Shown: positions 1 through 7,239 of the stretch, in pieces | How the letters are laid out: every line of letters begins with the position of its first letter | Position numbering within the stretch: position 1 is the stretch's first letter | Origin: CAVQEK01 sp964596645 | GTDB lineage: Bacteria > Bacteroidota > Bacteroidia > Cytophagales > Cyclobacteriaceae | Assembly (NCBI GenBank): GCA_964596645.1 | Contig: CAZQVB010000066.1 | Coordinates: 1-14,988 of the forward strand | Direction: 5' to 3' | DNA length: 14,988 bases | The notes under the pieces: model-generated | Seen by the model: the letters and a program-made list of their open reading frames with translations, nothing else | Databases searched by the model: none | What the model was told of the DNA's origin: nothing | Made by a program: the position numbers and the translations under genes

Positions 1-73
1 TTCAATATCACAAACTATATTTACAACCTGTCAAATTTCGTAGCCACTTAACTAATGTAAAGCTTGGTAAAGT

Positions 74-1462
74 GTGGGCAAAAAGAGCGCCTGGCTGAAC
101 CCGGCGCTGGCGGGCGGCAAAGCCATTGGCACGGGCATGATGCTGAAAGTGCAAGCCGGCGACACGGTAGACATGCAGGCCTACGCCCGCTACAATGCCG
201 CCACGGACAATACCTCACTCGTGACTGGCCTGGCCAACCTGGTGGCCGGTGCCTTCGGCTACACCGGCGCGGCAGAGACGCAGGGCATCCTCGACCTGTT
301 CAACGGCGCACTCGGCGCCGGGGCCCTGTTTGGTGCGGAGGATGACACCCGCCCCAAAGCCTACCTCAACTACCTGTTTTTCGATGAAGACCTGAGCTTC
401 GATGACGACTTCGGCTATGACGCAGTAAGCAGCGCAGCACTGAACAACTGGGAAAAACTAAGCCTGACGACCGTGGCGCAAAAGCCCGGCTATATGTATA
501 TTTATGTGGCCAATGAAAGCATGGCTTATGTGGATGTGTATTTCGACGATCTGACTATAAAACTCACTGAAGGCCCGGCCACCCAGCTGGCCGACTACTA
601 CCCCTTTGGCCTAAAAATGGAAGCCCGCAGCTACGCCCGCGAGCACTATAGATTCGGCTACCAGGGCCAGTTTGCAGAAATGGACGAGGAGACGGGGTGG
701 AATGCTTTTGAGCTGAGGATGTATGATGCTGTTGTGGGGAGGTGGGGTGCTACTGATCCCTACAATGAGTTCGCTAGCGCATATTTAGCTATGGCTAATA
801 ATCCAACATATGTTGTTGATAGAAATGGTGGTTGTACTGGCAATGATCCTGATTGTGTGGATAAAGGGGCGTGGAACAACGGAATGATTTACAATGCTCA
901 ACTCGACGCGTATGTTTTGGGAAGTGTGGCTATTGGTTCTCCAAGGGCACTAGTTACAAGCACGCCACCCTCTTGGATGCTGACAAGAATTGATGTCGAA
1001 TTTCATGCTGATGTATATATAAAGGGGTCAGCAGGACTTCTTTCATCAGCAGATATGGGGCCATTTGGAGGATCAAGGGATTATATAGCTGCTGAGATAT
1101 TTAAAATTGGAATGCGACATGACTTTGTCAATGGGAATTCCTCCGGAGGTGTATACGGCGATTATATCTTGGAAGACGGAATAGTTAAATTTACCAACGG
1201 GATTAGAGTAGAGGCGGGAGTGGATTACAAACAGAGCGTGGATGTAATTTTAAATTTAAATAGACGAGAGGTTTATGTTGACAAGTTTACTGTTGGAGGC
1301 GGAGCTCCCTTTGTTGAGGTCAAAACAGTGCACCGACATTCGGGCGTTCATTCATTTGATGTGGGATTACAGGAGGAAGCAGGTTTCGGCACTGGTGGCG
1401 TAATCAAAGCAAATATCAATGCCACATTTCAAATTAATCTTTCTAATCCACATTGGAAATGA
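74..1462 (+). CDS. RHS core fragment with unassigned C-terminal (toxin-like) tail
   Basis: This 462-residue frame is the C-terminal end of an RHS/YD-repeat protein. Residues 1-175 resemble the beta-rich region that precedes the core in Bacteroidota RHS proteins (RPKAYLNYLFFDEDL at 93-107, VYFDDLTI at 155-162). Residues 176-253 are the RHS-associated core (YYPFGLKMEARSY, FELRMYDAVVGRW, ANNPTYVVDRNGG). Residues 254-462 are an AT-rich tail I cannot assign; it is rich in alternating beta pattern and ends in KANINATFQINL. In known RHS systems this position holds a polymorphic toxin delivered to competitors, so a toxin role is inferred from architecture. The first codon is GTG with an in-frame TAA at 68-70, so the usual 1000-plus N-terminal residues and export signal are missing; a second possible start is ATG at 137. 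It may be an orphan tip cassette that acts only after recombining into a full-length rhs gene, or a pseudogene. Confidence 0.8.
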   Translation: MGKKSAWLNPALAGGKAIGTGMMLKVQAGDTVDMQAYARYNAATDNTSLVTGLANLVAGAFGYTGAAETQGILDLFNGALGAGALFGAEDDTRPKAYLNYLFFDEDLSFDDDFGYDAVSSAALNNWEKLSLTTVAQKPGYMYIYVANESMAYVDVYFDDLTIKLTEGPATQLADYYPFGLKMEARSYAREHYRFGYQGQFAEMDEETGWNAFELRMYDAVVGRWGATDPYNEFASAYLAMANNPTYVVDRNGGCTGNDPDCVDKGAWNNGMIYNAQLDAYVLGSVAIGSPRALVTSTPPSWMLTRIDVEFHADVYIKGSAGLLSSADMGPFGGSRDYIAAEIFKIGMRHDFVNGNSSGGVYGDYILEDGIVKFTNGIRVEAGVDYKQSVDVILNLNRREVYVDKFTVGGGAPFVEVKTVHRHSGVHSFDVGLQEEAGFGTGGVIKANINATFQINLSNPHWK

Positions 1463-1469
1463 GATAGTC

Positions 1470-1859
1470 ATGGAGTATTTAGTGTTTTTTATTTTCTTCC
1501 TTTCAGCCGTTTTAGCAGTAGTAGTTTATGCTGTCTATGCAAAAAAAAGAAATGCCTATTTTCATAGAATAATTTATATGAATAAGGAAATGGCAAATTT
1601 GGATAATGTCAATGAATACGATTGTAAAAAGGATTTCAGCTATTTAGGATTAAACGATATTATCAGTAAGCCTGAAATTGTCGAAAAGAATTTTGAAAGC
1701 AGTACCTATAAAAAAACAATTGATGATTATTATTATGCAAAAAGGAACTATATGATCATAAATACAATTTTAGTTTCCATTTCGATTTTGGCGGGGCTCT
1801 ATCTGGTTATTTATCATCCTGATTATTTAAGAGCTATTTTCGAGAACGATTCTCCATAG
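1470..1859 (+). CDS. Small two-helix membrane protein, candidate immunity protein for the RHS tail
   Basis: I do not recognise this 129-residue protein. Its ATG lies 7 bases after the RHS stop codon; an earlier in-frame start at 1419 would overlap the RHS gene and put a poor leader before the hydrophobic N-terminus, so 1470 is preferred. Residues 2-23 (YLVFFIFFLSAVLAVVVYAV) and about 94-115 (YMIINTILVSISILAGLYLV) are membrane segments. Between them is a charged, Tyr- and Lys-rich soluble stretch of about 70 residues. The gene is as AT-rich as the RHS tail. In polymorphic toxin systems the gene immediately after the toxin tail normally encodes its cognate immunity protein; the assignment rests on that position alone. 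A membrane-bound immunity protein would fit a toxin that acts at or inserts into the inner membrane, but that is speculation. Confidence 0.6.
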   Translation: MEYLVFFIFFLSAVLAVVVYAVYAKKRNAYFHRIIYMNKEMANLDNVNEYDCKKDFSYLGLNDIISKPEIVEKNFESSTYKKTIDDYYYAKRNYMIINTILVSISILAGLYLVIYHPDYLRAIFENDSP

Positions 1860-1950
1860 GGGCCATCCCCCAATCTGGCGCAAATGTTATCCGCTTGTGC
1901 CTACTATACCCAAAGCCTACCTCAACTACCTGTTTTCCAATGAAGGCCCG

Positions 1951-1985
1951 TTCTTTTAAGTCTGCCTTCGGAAGACTTAAAAGAA
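1951..1985. repeat. Hairpin repeat, copy 1 (perfect 13-bp arms)
   Basis: The arms TTCTTTTAAGTCT (1951-1963) and AGACTTAAAAGAA (1973-1985) are exact reverse complements around a 9-base centre, GCCTTCGGA. The 27-base core at 1955-1981 occurs again as its exact reverse complement at 4146-4172. It sits inside the RHS relic right after the relic's stop codon. The hairpin with its TTCG-containing loop could act as a bidirectional transcription terminator, but its repetition with a conserved asymmetric loop also suits a dispersed palindromic repeat. Confidence 0.8.
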
Positions 1986-2098
1986 AATAAGAACAGCTTG
2001 TCTGTGCCCTGGCTATTTCCAAATTTGTTCCTATTTGTCCATATATCAGCGTATAAATTTAATGACTTTGTTGCCTTCGGAAATGATCGGATGAAGTC

Positions 2099-2160
2099 AA
2101 CTCTCCAAAAGTTTGATCCCCAAGGCTTGTGCGCTGAGCAAGAAATTCTTTTGGAGAGTT
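2099..2160. repeat. Inverted repeat with 13-bp perfect arms
   Basis: AACTCTCCAAAAG (2099-2111) is perfectly complementary to CTTTTGGAGAGTT (2148-2160). The 36-base interior contains a smaller stem, CTTG (2126-2129) with CAAG (2139-2142). It lies between the two RHS scraps. It could be a small non-autonomous mobile element, a structured RNA or a terminator; no T-run follows on either strand, which argues against a standard terminator. Confidence 0.65.
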
Positions 2161-2435
2161 CGCGCCGACACTGCCCCCCTTCAGCCTGAAGATGAAAGCC
2201 CGCAGCTACGCCAGCGAGCATGAGGACCATAAGCACTACGGCAGTCCACGGGAAGTCGGGCCCGGCATCAGTCTGGTCTTAAATGCCTGAAAGTCCTAAA
2301 TACTTTAAGTTCTTCAGGCTCCGTATCTTTCTAGCATGGAGAGAGGAGATTTGCGCTAAAAGTTGCTTCATTGTAGCGTATAAATGCCTATCTTAAAGCT
2401 ACCAACATTCAACACCTTTCTTGATTAACCAACAC

Positions 2436-3956
2436 ATGAAATCCACACTGCTGCTACTGATCTTACTGCCTGTGCTTGCCCCAATGCCAACCCAGGCCCA
2501 AACTGGTAAGCTGGAGTCGGTGCATTTACTTGACAGCCTGGAGGCTCTGCAAGAAAACTTCTTTGCCCGGGTGGACAGCCTGCAACTTCCCACGATGCTC
2601 ACTCATACACTCGACAGCATAAAGCGGCAACAACAGCAAGCCGGTCAATGGCTGGACGAGCTAGAAACTACTATGCTTCAGCAGAAAGACAGTCTGCCGT
2701 CGCCCAACCTGGAAAAGCTTAGGCAAGCGGTGGCTAAGCAAAAGAAGAGTGTGCTGGCGTTGAAGGATAGTTTAATGCCCGGTCACTTCTATCAAAGGCT
2801 CGACAGCCTGAAGGGCAAGGTCACTGATCCAAAAATGCAGCAGACCCTGGACGAGGTTGACCAAATAATCGGAGAACAACAAGAAAAGGTGACCACGTTT
2901 ATTGCCAAAGAAAACCTCGAGGAAAGGCTGAATATAGATATACAGGAATTGGATAGAGCGAAGGAACTCATTTCCCAGCTCAACGAGTACAATGGAAAGT
3001 TGGATGAGGTGGCCTCTTCGGTCACGCCACACCTGCCCAAAGGCGCATCGGCCGATGTGCTGAAAGGCCGGCAGGTGCCGGGGTTTGAAAGCATCAACCT
3101 TGATACAGAACAATTTGAAGTGCCAAGCGAACTGGCCCAAGTGGAGGATTACATGACAAGGGCCGGAGATGCTAGCAAACAAATGCAGTCGGGGAACATC
3201 GACGAGGTCGTCGGCGAGCATGCGAAGAAGGTTGGCGAGCTACAAGCCCTGGAAGAACAAGCCGGAGCGCTGAAGGCAACAAAGGCGCAATTTGAAACAG
3301 AAACGGCGCAAGTAGAAGATCCGGACTGGTTGAAGCGAGAGGCGGCAAAGCGCGCGCAGGTACTGGCCAATGACATGCTAAAGGATCATTCGGAAGTGGT
3401 GCAGGAAGCCATGCAATCAATGGAGACGTATAAAAAGAAGTATGCTGCTGTACAGAACAGTAAAGATGTGGAAGAGGGTATAGAGAAACCTGAGAAACAT
3501 ATTGATCGGGAAAAGCGATGGTTCTTTGGTGGAAATTTTCAGTTCAATGCTACAGACCCGGCGGCGGTTGATGTTTCTCCACTGGTACAATACAGGCTTA
3601 GCATGCGCCTTTCCGCTGGTCTGGGAGGCACCTACCGCTATACTTTCGATGAAACAAACGACTACGTTCCGGAATTAGGGAAAGAAGCCATCTATGGTTT
3701 TCGGTTTTTTCTGGAATGGACAGCCATCAAAGGGTTTTATGTGCATGGAGAATACGAACGAATGCACCAGCCGGCAGAAAATAAAGCTGTTCTCTGGCAG
3801 GAAAACTACCTGGCCGGCGTTGGCCGCCAATTTGCCATTGGCAAAAAGCTCAAAGGAAATATTCAGGCGCTGTACCATATCAACCACAAGAAAAGCGACA
3901 CCTNNNNNNNNNNCTATAAAAACCCACTGGTATTTAGGATAGGTTTTCTGCTGTAA
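2436..3956 (+). CDS. Secreted coiled-coil protein with C-terminal outer-membrane beta-barrel-like domain
   Basis: The ATG at 2436 is preferred over the in-frame TTG at 2421 because it puts a standard signal peptide first: MKSTLLLLILLPVLAPMPTQA, cleaved near AQT. Residues about 22-355 are highly charged and rich in Leu, Gln, Glu and Lys with heptad-like spacing (repeated LDSL, EELQ and LEEQA-type blocks), typical of long coiled coil. From about residue 359 (KRWFFGG) the sequence switches to alternating polar and aromatic strands (VSPLVQYRLSMRLSAGLGG, GKEAIYGFRFFLEW, GFYVHGEYERM, NYLAGVGRQFAIG) and ends NPLVFRIGFLL. That is the pattern of a small outer-membrane barrel of roughly eight strands. 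About four residues near the end fall in an assembly gap. I do not know its function. A periplasmic coiled coil anchored by a barrel is the simplest reading; its position after the RHS module is suggestive but proves no link. Confidence 0.75.
   Translation: MKSTLLLLILLPVLAPMPTQAQTGKLESVHLLDSLEALQENFFARVDSLQLPTMLTHTLDSIKRQQQQAGQWLDELETTMLQQKDSLPSPNLEKLRQAVAKQKKSVLALKDSLMPGHFYQRLDSLKGKVTDPKMQQTLDEVDQIIGEQQEKVTTFIAKENLEERLNIDIQELDRAKELISQLNEYNGKLDEVASSVTPHLPKGASADVLKGRQVPGFESINLDTEQFEVPSELAQVEDYMTRAGDASKQMQSGNIDEVVGEHAKKVGELQALEEQAGALKATKAQFETETAQVEDPDWLKREAAKRAQVLANDMLKDHSEVVQEAMQSMETYKKKYAAVQNSKDVEEGIEKPEKHIDREKRWFFGGNFQFNATDPAAVDVSPLVQYRLSMRLSAGLGGTYRYTFDETNDYVPELGKEAIYGFRFFLEWTAIKGFYVHGEYERMHQPAENKAVLWQENYLAGVGRQFAIGKKLKGNIQALYHINHKKSDTXXXXYKNPLVFRIGFLL
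3904..3913. other. Assembly gap (10 N)
   Basis: Ten undetermined bases lie inside the last strands of the barrel protein. The reading frame happens to stay open across the gap and ends in a plausible final barrel strand, so the gap size may be close to true or off by multiples of three. The exact protein length is uncertain. Confidence 0.99.
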
Positions 3957-4292
3957 GCGGCAGACTGGCAAATGATGCCAAATGTTAAGAAAAAATAGCG
4001 CAGCCTACCTTCCTAAATGGTCAACAAACGTTCAAAGTGCCTGGGATTTTTTTTGCCTGTGTGAAATATAGTGCGCGTTAATCTTTGCTTCCCCCCGCTC
4101 GCTCGAGCATGTCATGATCAAGCCAAGCTAAAATTCACCGCTTTTTTTAAGTCTTCCGAAGGCAGACTTAAAGCAAACATGAATAGCAGTGTCTGCAACA
4201 CATGCTATTTTCAATTTTATGCCAGCCTTTCATCAATATATTCTACTATGTATCTGATCCTTGTCTGAAAAACCTGTCCGGCATAAGCACCT
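3957..4292. other. Intergenic region between convergent genes
   Basis: These 336 bases separate the 3' ends of the plus-strand barrel gene and the minus-strand lectin-fold gene. I see no convincing gene. The only clear structure is the second copy of the hairpin repeat at 4146-4172, which could end transcription from either side. Confidence 0.6.
4146..4172. repeat. Hairpin repeat, copy 2 (reverse orientation)
   Basis: TTTAAGTCT (4146-4154) pairs with AGACTTAAA (4164-4172) around TCCGAAGGC. The 27 bases are the exact reverse complement of 1955-1981, including the asymmetric centre. The outer arms differ from copy 1: this copy has a run of seven T before it (4142-4148) and GC after it. Its place between two convergent genes fits a terminator-like role. 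Confidence 0.8.
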
Positions 4293-5189
4293 TTACTCTG
4301 ATCCGTAGTAGACCCTTACTTTCTTATACACCGGGCCGGGCATACCGTACCAAACCGCCGGATTGTCGTGATTGTCGCGGCTGATGAATACGTACTTCAT
4401 CGGCGCGTTCTTATCGCGATCAGCAAAGGAATCCGGACCGAACTTCTCCATATTGTTGAACCGCTGGCTGGCGAAAATAAGTTCATCATCAAGGTATACT
4501 ACCAATTGTTTCGTATCCCACTCTACCCGGTAGGTATACACTTTATTTTTGTCCCAATTTTTGATCAGTCCGAAAGGCACCTGATTATGATGGCTCACTT
4601 CATGCCGCTTGCCCCCGCCCTGCCACAGCACCTTGATGCTGCGCCCGCCCTGTGCTTCACCATAGTTGCCAAACCGAAGATTGAAATAAGGCTCCGGCAC
4701 ATTAACGCCTACTTTGTTCTTGCGGTCGGGCTCGAGAAAATACCGGTGCCAGGTAGAGCCCTCCGGGTTAGCATATAAATTGAAAAAATGATGCTTTCTA
4801 CCCTTCTGTTGTTCCACCGGGTCTAGGTTGGTCATTTCTATTTCTATGGCCCCTGATTCATTGTATTTAAAGCCACGCTCCAGTACCATCACAATGCGGC
4901 ACAAACTATCGGTAGCCTTCCAGCCCCCCTCCACAAAGGATCCGCCGGTCACCGTCCTCACTTCTTCATAGGGGCTGACAGTGGCGCTAGTGAGTGGTAT
5001 CTCCGCTACCTTCATGTTCTTTGTAAATTCCGGACGGTTCAGCAACGATACCCAGGTGCTGTCGTCAGAGGACGCAGCCATTGGCTTATCTGCCCTGATT
5101 GAAGATGAATTGTCGCCGGCATAAATACATGTAGAAAACAACAGCAGGGCGCTCACTGTACCGGCAATACGTACATTCAAGCTTTTCAT
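4293..5189 (-). CDS. Secreted protein with concanavalin A-like lectin/glucanase fold (putative)
   Basis: This 298-residue protein starts with an export signal (residues 1 to about 24, hydrophobic TVSALLLFSTCIYA). LFSTC is not a good lipobox, so signal peptidase I cleavage is more likely. Residues about 85-298 look like a beta-sandwich. The most telling part is VYTYRVEWDTKQLVVYLDDELIFAS (about 217-241, split here as YTYRVEWD and VVYLDDELI), the pattern seen in GH16-like and LamG-like domains where a sugar-binding face is built. Trp90, Trp147, Trp189, Trp212 and Trp280 could contribute to carbohydrate contact. I cannot see the ExDxE catalytic motif of GH16 enzymes, so I do not call an enzyme; a polysaccharide-binding or lyase-like role is possible. 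It stands alone, convergent with the barrel gene and divergent from the BrkB gene. Confidence 0.6.
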   Translation of the reverse strand: MKSLNVRIAGTVSALLLFSTCIYAGDNSSSIRADKPMAASSDDSTWVSLLNRPEFTKNMKVAEIPLTSATVSPYEEVRTVTGGSFVEGGWKATDSLCRIVMVLERGFKYNESGAIEIEMTNLDPVEQQKGRKHHFFNLYANPEGSTWHRYFLEPDRKNKVGVNVPEPYFNLRFGNYGEAQGGRSIKVLWQGGGKRHEVSHHNQVPFGLIKNWDKNKVYTYRVEWDTKQLVVYLDDELIFASQRFNNMEKFGPDSFADRDKNAPMKYVFISRDNHDNPAVWYGMPGPVYKKVRVYYGSE

Positions 5190-5321
5190 AGTGTTTAGTG
5201 GTGTTTGTTAAATTATTGCGATCATTTGACGTATGACCTTTCCGTGTTTTTCACCCTTCAATATAAAGTGAAAATTTGTCGGTAGCCTTCATCTCAGCAC
5301 CAATTATTGATGGCGCCCTGG

Positions 5322-5339
5322 GGATGTAAATTAACATCC
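5322..5339. promoter_or_regulatory. Short imperfect palindrome upstream of the BrkB gene
   Basis: GGATGT (5322-5327) and ACATCC (5334-5339) flank AAATTA, giving an 18-base near-palindrome about 57 bases before the BrkB-family ATG, in the divergent region shared with the lectin-fold gene. Its size and place suit a regulator-binding site, but nothing else supports this. Confidence 0.25.
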
Positions 5340-5396
5340 TAAGCCAAGATCGGTTAATAACCACGACAGACTATTGTGCCGATATAAACCAAACCA

Positions 5397-6302
5397 ATGA
5401 AGTTTTCCTGGACCAAAACAAAGAAGTTCTTTTCGCTCTTTAAAAAAGCCTTTCAAGAACTGGGACAACACGATCCGCTGGTGCTGGCCTCCAGTACTGC
5501 CTTCTTCACTATGTTTTCGCTGGCACCAATTATCGTGATACTCATTAATGTGTTGAGCTTGTATTTTAAACAGGAAACCATCAGCGATCCTGTCTTTCAG
5601 CAGATCAGGGCTACCTTCGGTGAAAACACCGCCGAACAGGTCAACACCTTCGTCAACAATTTTCGCGGCATGGCCAGCAACACCTGGATCACCATCGGCA
5701 GCACCATCTTTCTCACTTTCATCGCCACCAACCTATTCAAGGTAATTAAGCTGTCCATCAACAAGATTTGGAAAATAAAGAAAGAAAGCACGAAAGACGT
5801 GCTGTACACACTGAAGCAGCGCTCTAAATCTGTGGGCATCATCTTTTTCACAGGCCTGCTGTTTTTGCTGTCAACGCTGAGCGATACCATTATATCTGCG
5901 CTGGATGAGTTTATCGGCCCGGCGCTCATGAATATGGACGCCCTATTTATTGTGATTGTGAGCAAGGTGGTCTCTTTTGCCTTCGTCACACTTTGGTTTG
6001 CCGTGCTATTTCGTTTCTTACCCGATGCCAAAATTCAATGGTCGGCCATATTTGTAGGCGCGGCGGTCACTACGGTACTCTTCACAGCAGGCAAGTATGG
6101 GCTGGAGACATTTCTGATCAACAGCAACATCAACAACATATTCGAAACATCCACCAGCATAGTGCTCATACTGCTGTACATTTTTTATTCGTCTATGATT
6201 ATCTACTTTGGCGCAGCCTTCACGAAGGTATATGCCGAAGCCTTTGAGGCAGGGATAAAAACCCGCAAATACGCCACGCGCATTGGCGAAGCATACAATT
6301 GA
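5397..6302 (+). CDS. YihY/virulence factor BrkB family membrane protein
   Basis: This 301-residue protein matches the YihY/BrkB family (once called ribonuclease BN) in length and layout. A short cytoplasmic N-terminus of about 28 residues leads to six membrane segments: about 30-57 (LASSTAFFTMFSLAPIIVI), 95-118, 148-165, 185-208, 215-236 and 250-275. The early motif ASSTAFFTMFSLAPI matches the family's conserved A-A-x-F-x-x-F-S-x-x-P block. The cellular role of this family is not settled; the ribonuclease BN name came from a mis-assignment, and transport or lipid functions have been proposed. The ATG at 5397 is the natural start. The next gene begins 31 bases after its stop on the same strand, so the two are likely co-transcribed. 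Confidence 0.9.
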   Translation: MKFSWTKTKKFFSLFKKAFQELGQHDPLVLASSTAFFTMFSLAPIIVILINVLSLYFKQETISDPVFQQIRATFGENTAEQVNTFVNNFRGMASNTWITIGSTIFLTFIATNLFKVIKLSINKIWKIKKESTKDVLYTLKQRSKSVGIIFFTGLLFLLSTLSDTIISALDEFIGPALMNMDALFIVIVSKVVSFAFVTLWFAVLFRFLPDAKIQWSAIFVGAAVTTVLFTAGKYGLETFLINSNINNIFETSTSIVLILLYIFYSSMIIYFGAAFTKVYAEAFEAGIKTRKYATRIGEAYN

Positions 6303-6333
6303 TGATTATATGCGCAGGTAATTTGTGACAACA

Positions 6334-7140
6334 ATGGGCTTCTTCCATGAAATGCATCAATTTTTATCTTCTGAAGGCTGGCCATCATTTACATATAAAA
6401 ATGATTCACCGCATGCGGCCAGTTTCTTTTATGCTCAATTGTCATTAGAAATCAGGCTCTACACCACAGCGTACTTTACCATTGTACACGATGCCGCAGC
6501 CTATCAAAAAGAAAGCCTTGATGCGATGAAACACGGCCTGCAGATCATCAAAATCCATCAGGACCAGTGGCAAGGTTCGCAGGGGTTGGTGCAGTCGATG
6601 CTGGCCTCGCAGCTGGGCCGTAGTGAGCGCATTCATGCAAGGCACACCCACCTGCGCGATCTGACGAACGATCAACTGGTTGAATTCTTAGAACAGCACC
6701 ACCTGCTAATGCCCATCCGTGCCAGGTATAAATTCGGCCTGTATAAAAATAAGATGCTGGTGGCGGTGGCGGCCTTTAGTAAACCTCGGAAAATATGGCG
6801 CGAAAGCCGGACGTATCTTTCCTGCGAACTCCTTCGCTTTTGCAATCATCAGGGCCTTACGGTGGTAGGCGGCATGGGCAAGCTGCTGAGGCATTTCGAA
6901 AAGCAGGTGCAGCCGGAGGATATCATGAGCTATGCCGACCTGGAGTGGTCGCAGGGTGCGGTGTATCGTACGCTTGGCTTTCAGGAAGTAGGCACCACTG
7001 CCCCGCATTTTTTCACCATACACCCCACCACAGGCATGCGACAATATGCCGATGCAGGTGCACTAAAGACGACGATCGGCCGGCCACCAGGTATAGTCTG
7101 CAATGCCGGCAATCTGAAATTTGTAAAATTCCTGAAATGA
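6334..7140 (+). CDS. Uncharacterised protein with phage-protein-like C-terminal domain
   Basis: This 268-residue soluble protein begins at ATG 6334, 31 bases after the BrkB-family gene; an in-frame GTG at 6325 is possible. I do not know its function. Residues about 128-230 carry a recognisable pattern: ARYKFGLYKNKMLVAVAAFS, then SCELLRFCN (163-171), VVGGMGKLLRHF (177-188) and SYADLEWSQGAVYRTLGF (199-216), ending in PHFFTIH. From memory, a similar block (YADRxWSxGxLYxxLGF) occurs in phage-encoded proteins next to homing endonuclease-like domains, and the fold may be GNAT-like. The N-terminal half (1-125) is mixed helix and strand with no motif I can name. The pairing with a BrkB-family gene may simply be operon neighbourhood. 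Confidence 0.65.
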   Translation: MGFFHEMHQFLSSEGWPSFTYKNDSPHAASFFYAQLSLEIRLYTTAYFTIVHDAAAYQKESLDAMKHGLQIIKIHQDQWQGSQGLVQSMLASQLGRSERIHARHTHLRDLTNDQLVEFLEQHHLLMPIRARYKFGLYKNKMLVAVAAFSKPRKIWRESRTYLSCELLRFCNHQGLTVVGGMGKLLRHFEKQVQPEDIMSYADLEWSQGAVYRTLGFQEVGTTAPHFFTIHPTTGMRQYADAGALKTTIGRPPGIVCNAGNLKFVKFLK

Positions 7141-7239
7141 AAATGGTGTTGAAGTGGCGCTGCGAATGGGTCGTTTTATATCATTAACAATCAACTTCTT
7201 ATAAGTTTGTATCTGAGTGAGCATTTTTTGTTTTGAAAC

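Larger units (their letters stand above)
1909..2221 (+). pseudogene. Decayed RHS core remnant (two collinear scraps)
   Basis: Two pieces match the intact RHS fragment upstream. Bases 1909-1936 are identical to 353-380 and encode PKAYLNYLF, continuing as SNEGPFF and then a TAA stop. Bases 2177-2221 encode PFSLKMKARSYASEH and align codon by codon with 602-646 (PFGLKMEARSYAREH), mostly through synonymous changes. The scraps keep the order and nearly the spacing of the intact copy (starts 249 bases apart there, 268 here). The stretch between does not match the RHS core by eye and instead holds a hairpin repeat (1951-1985) and an inverted repeat (2099-2160). After the second scrap the frame continues to a stop near 2290 without RHS similarity. 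This gene-free region, 1860-2435, is best read as a dead second RHS cassette. Confidence 0.7.

Noticed and set aside
1922..2236. Minus-strand open frame across the RHS relic
   Set aside because: It runs through the hairpin repeat and over two scraps of RHS coding sequence on the other strand; no protein character of its own.
3904..3913. Frameshift or real break in the barrel gene
   Set aside because: The interruption is undetermined bases, and the frame after it ends in a good final barrel strand; an assembly gap is the simpler reading.
4071..4268. Plus-strand open frame in the convergent intergenic region
   Set aside because: It reads through hairpin repeat copy 2, giving the same short peptide as copy 1 does on its minus strand; this is the repeat translated, not a gene.
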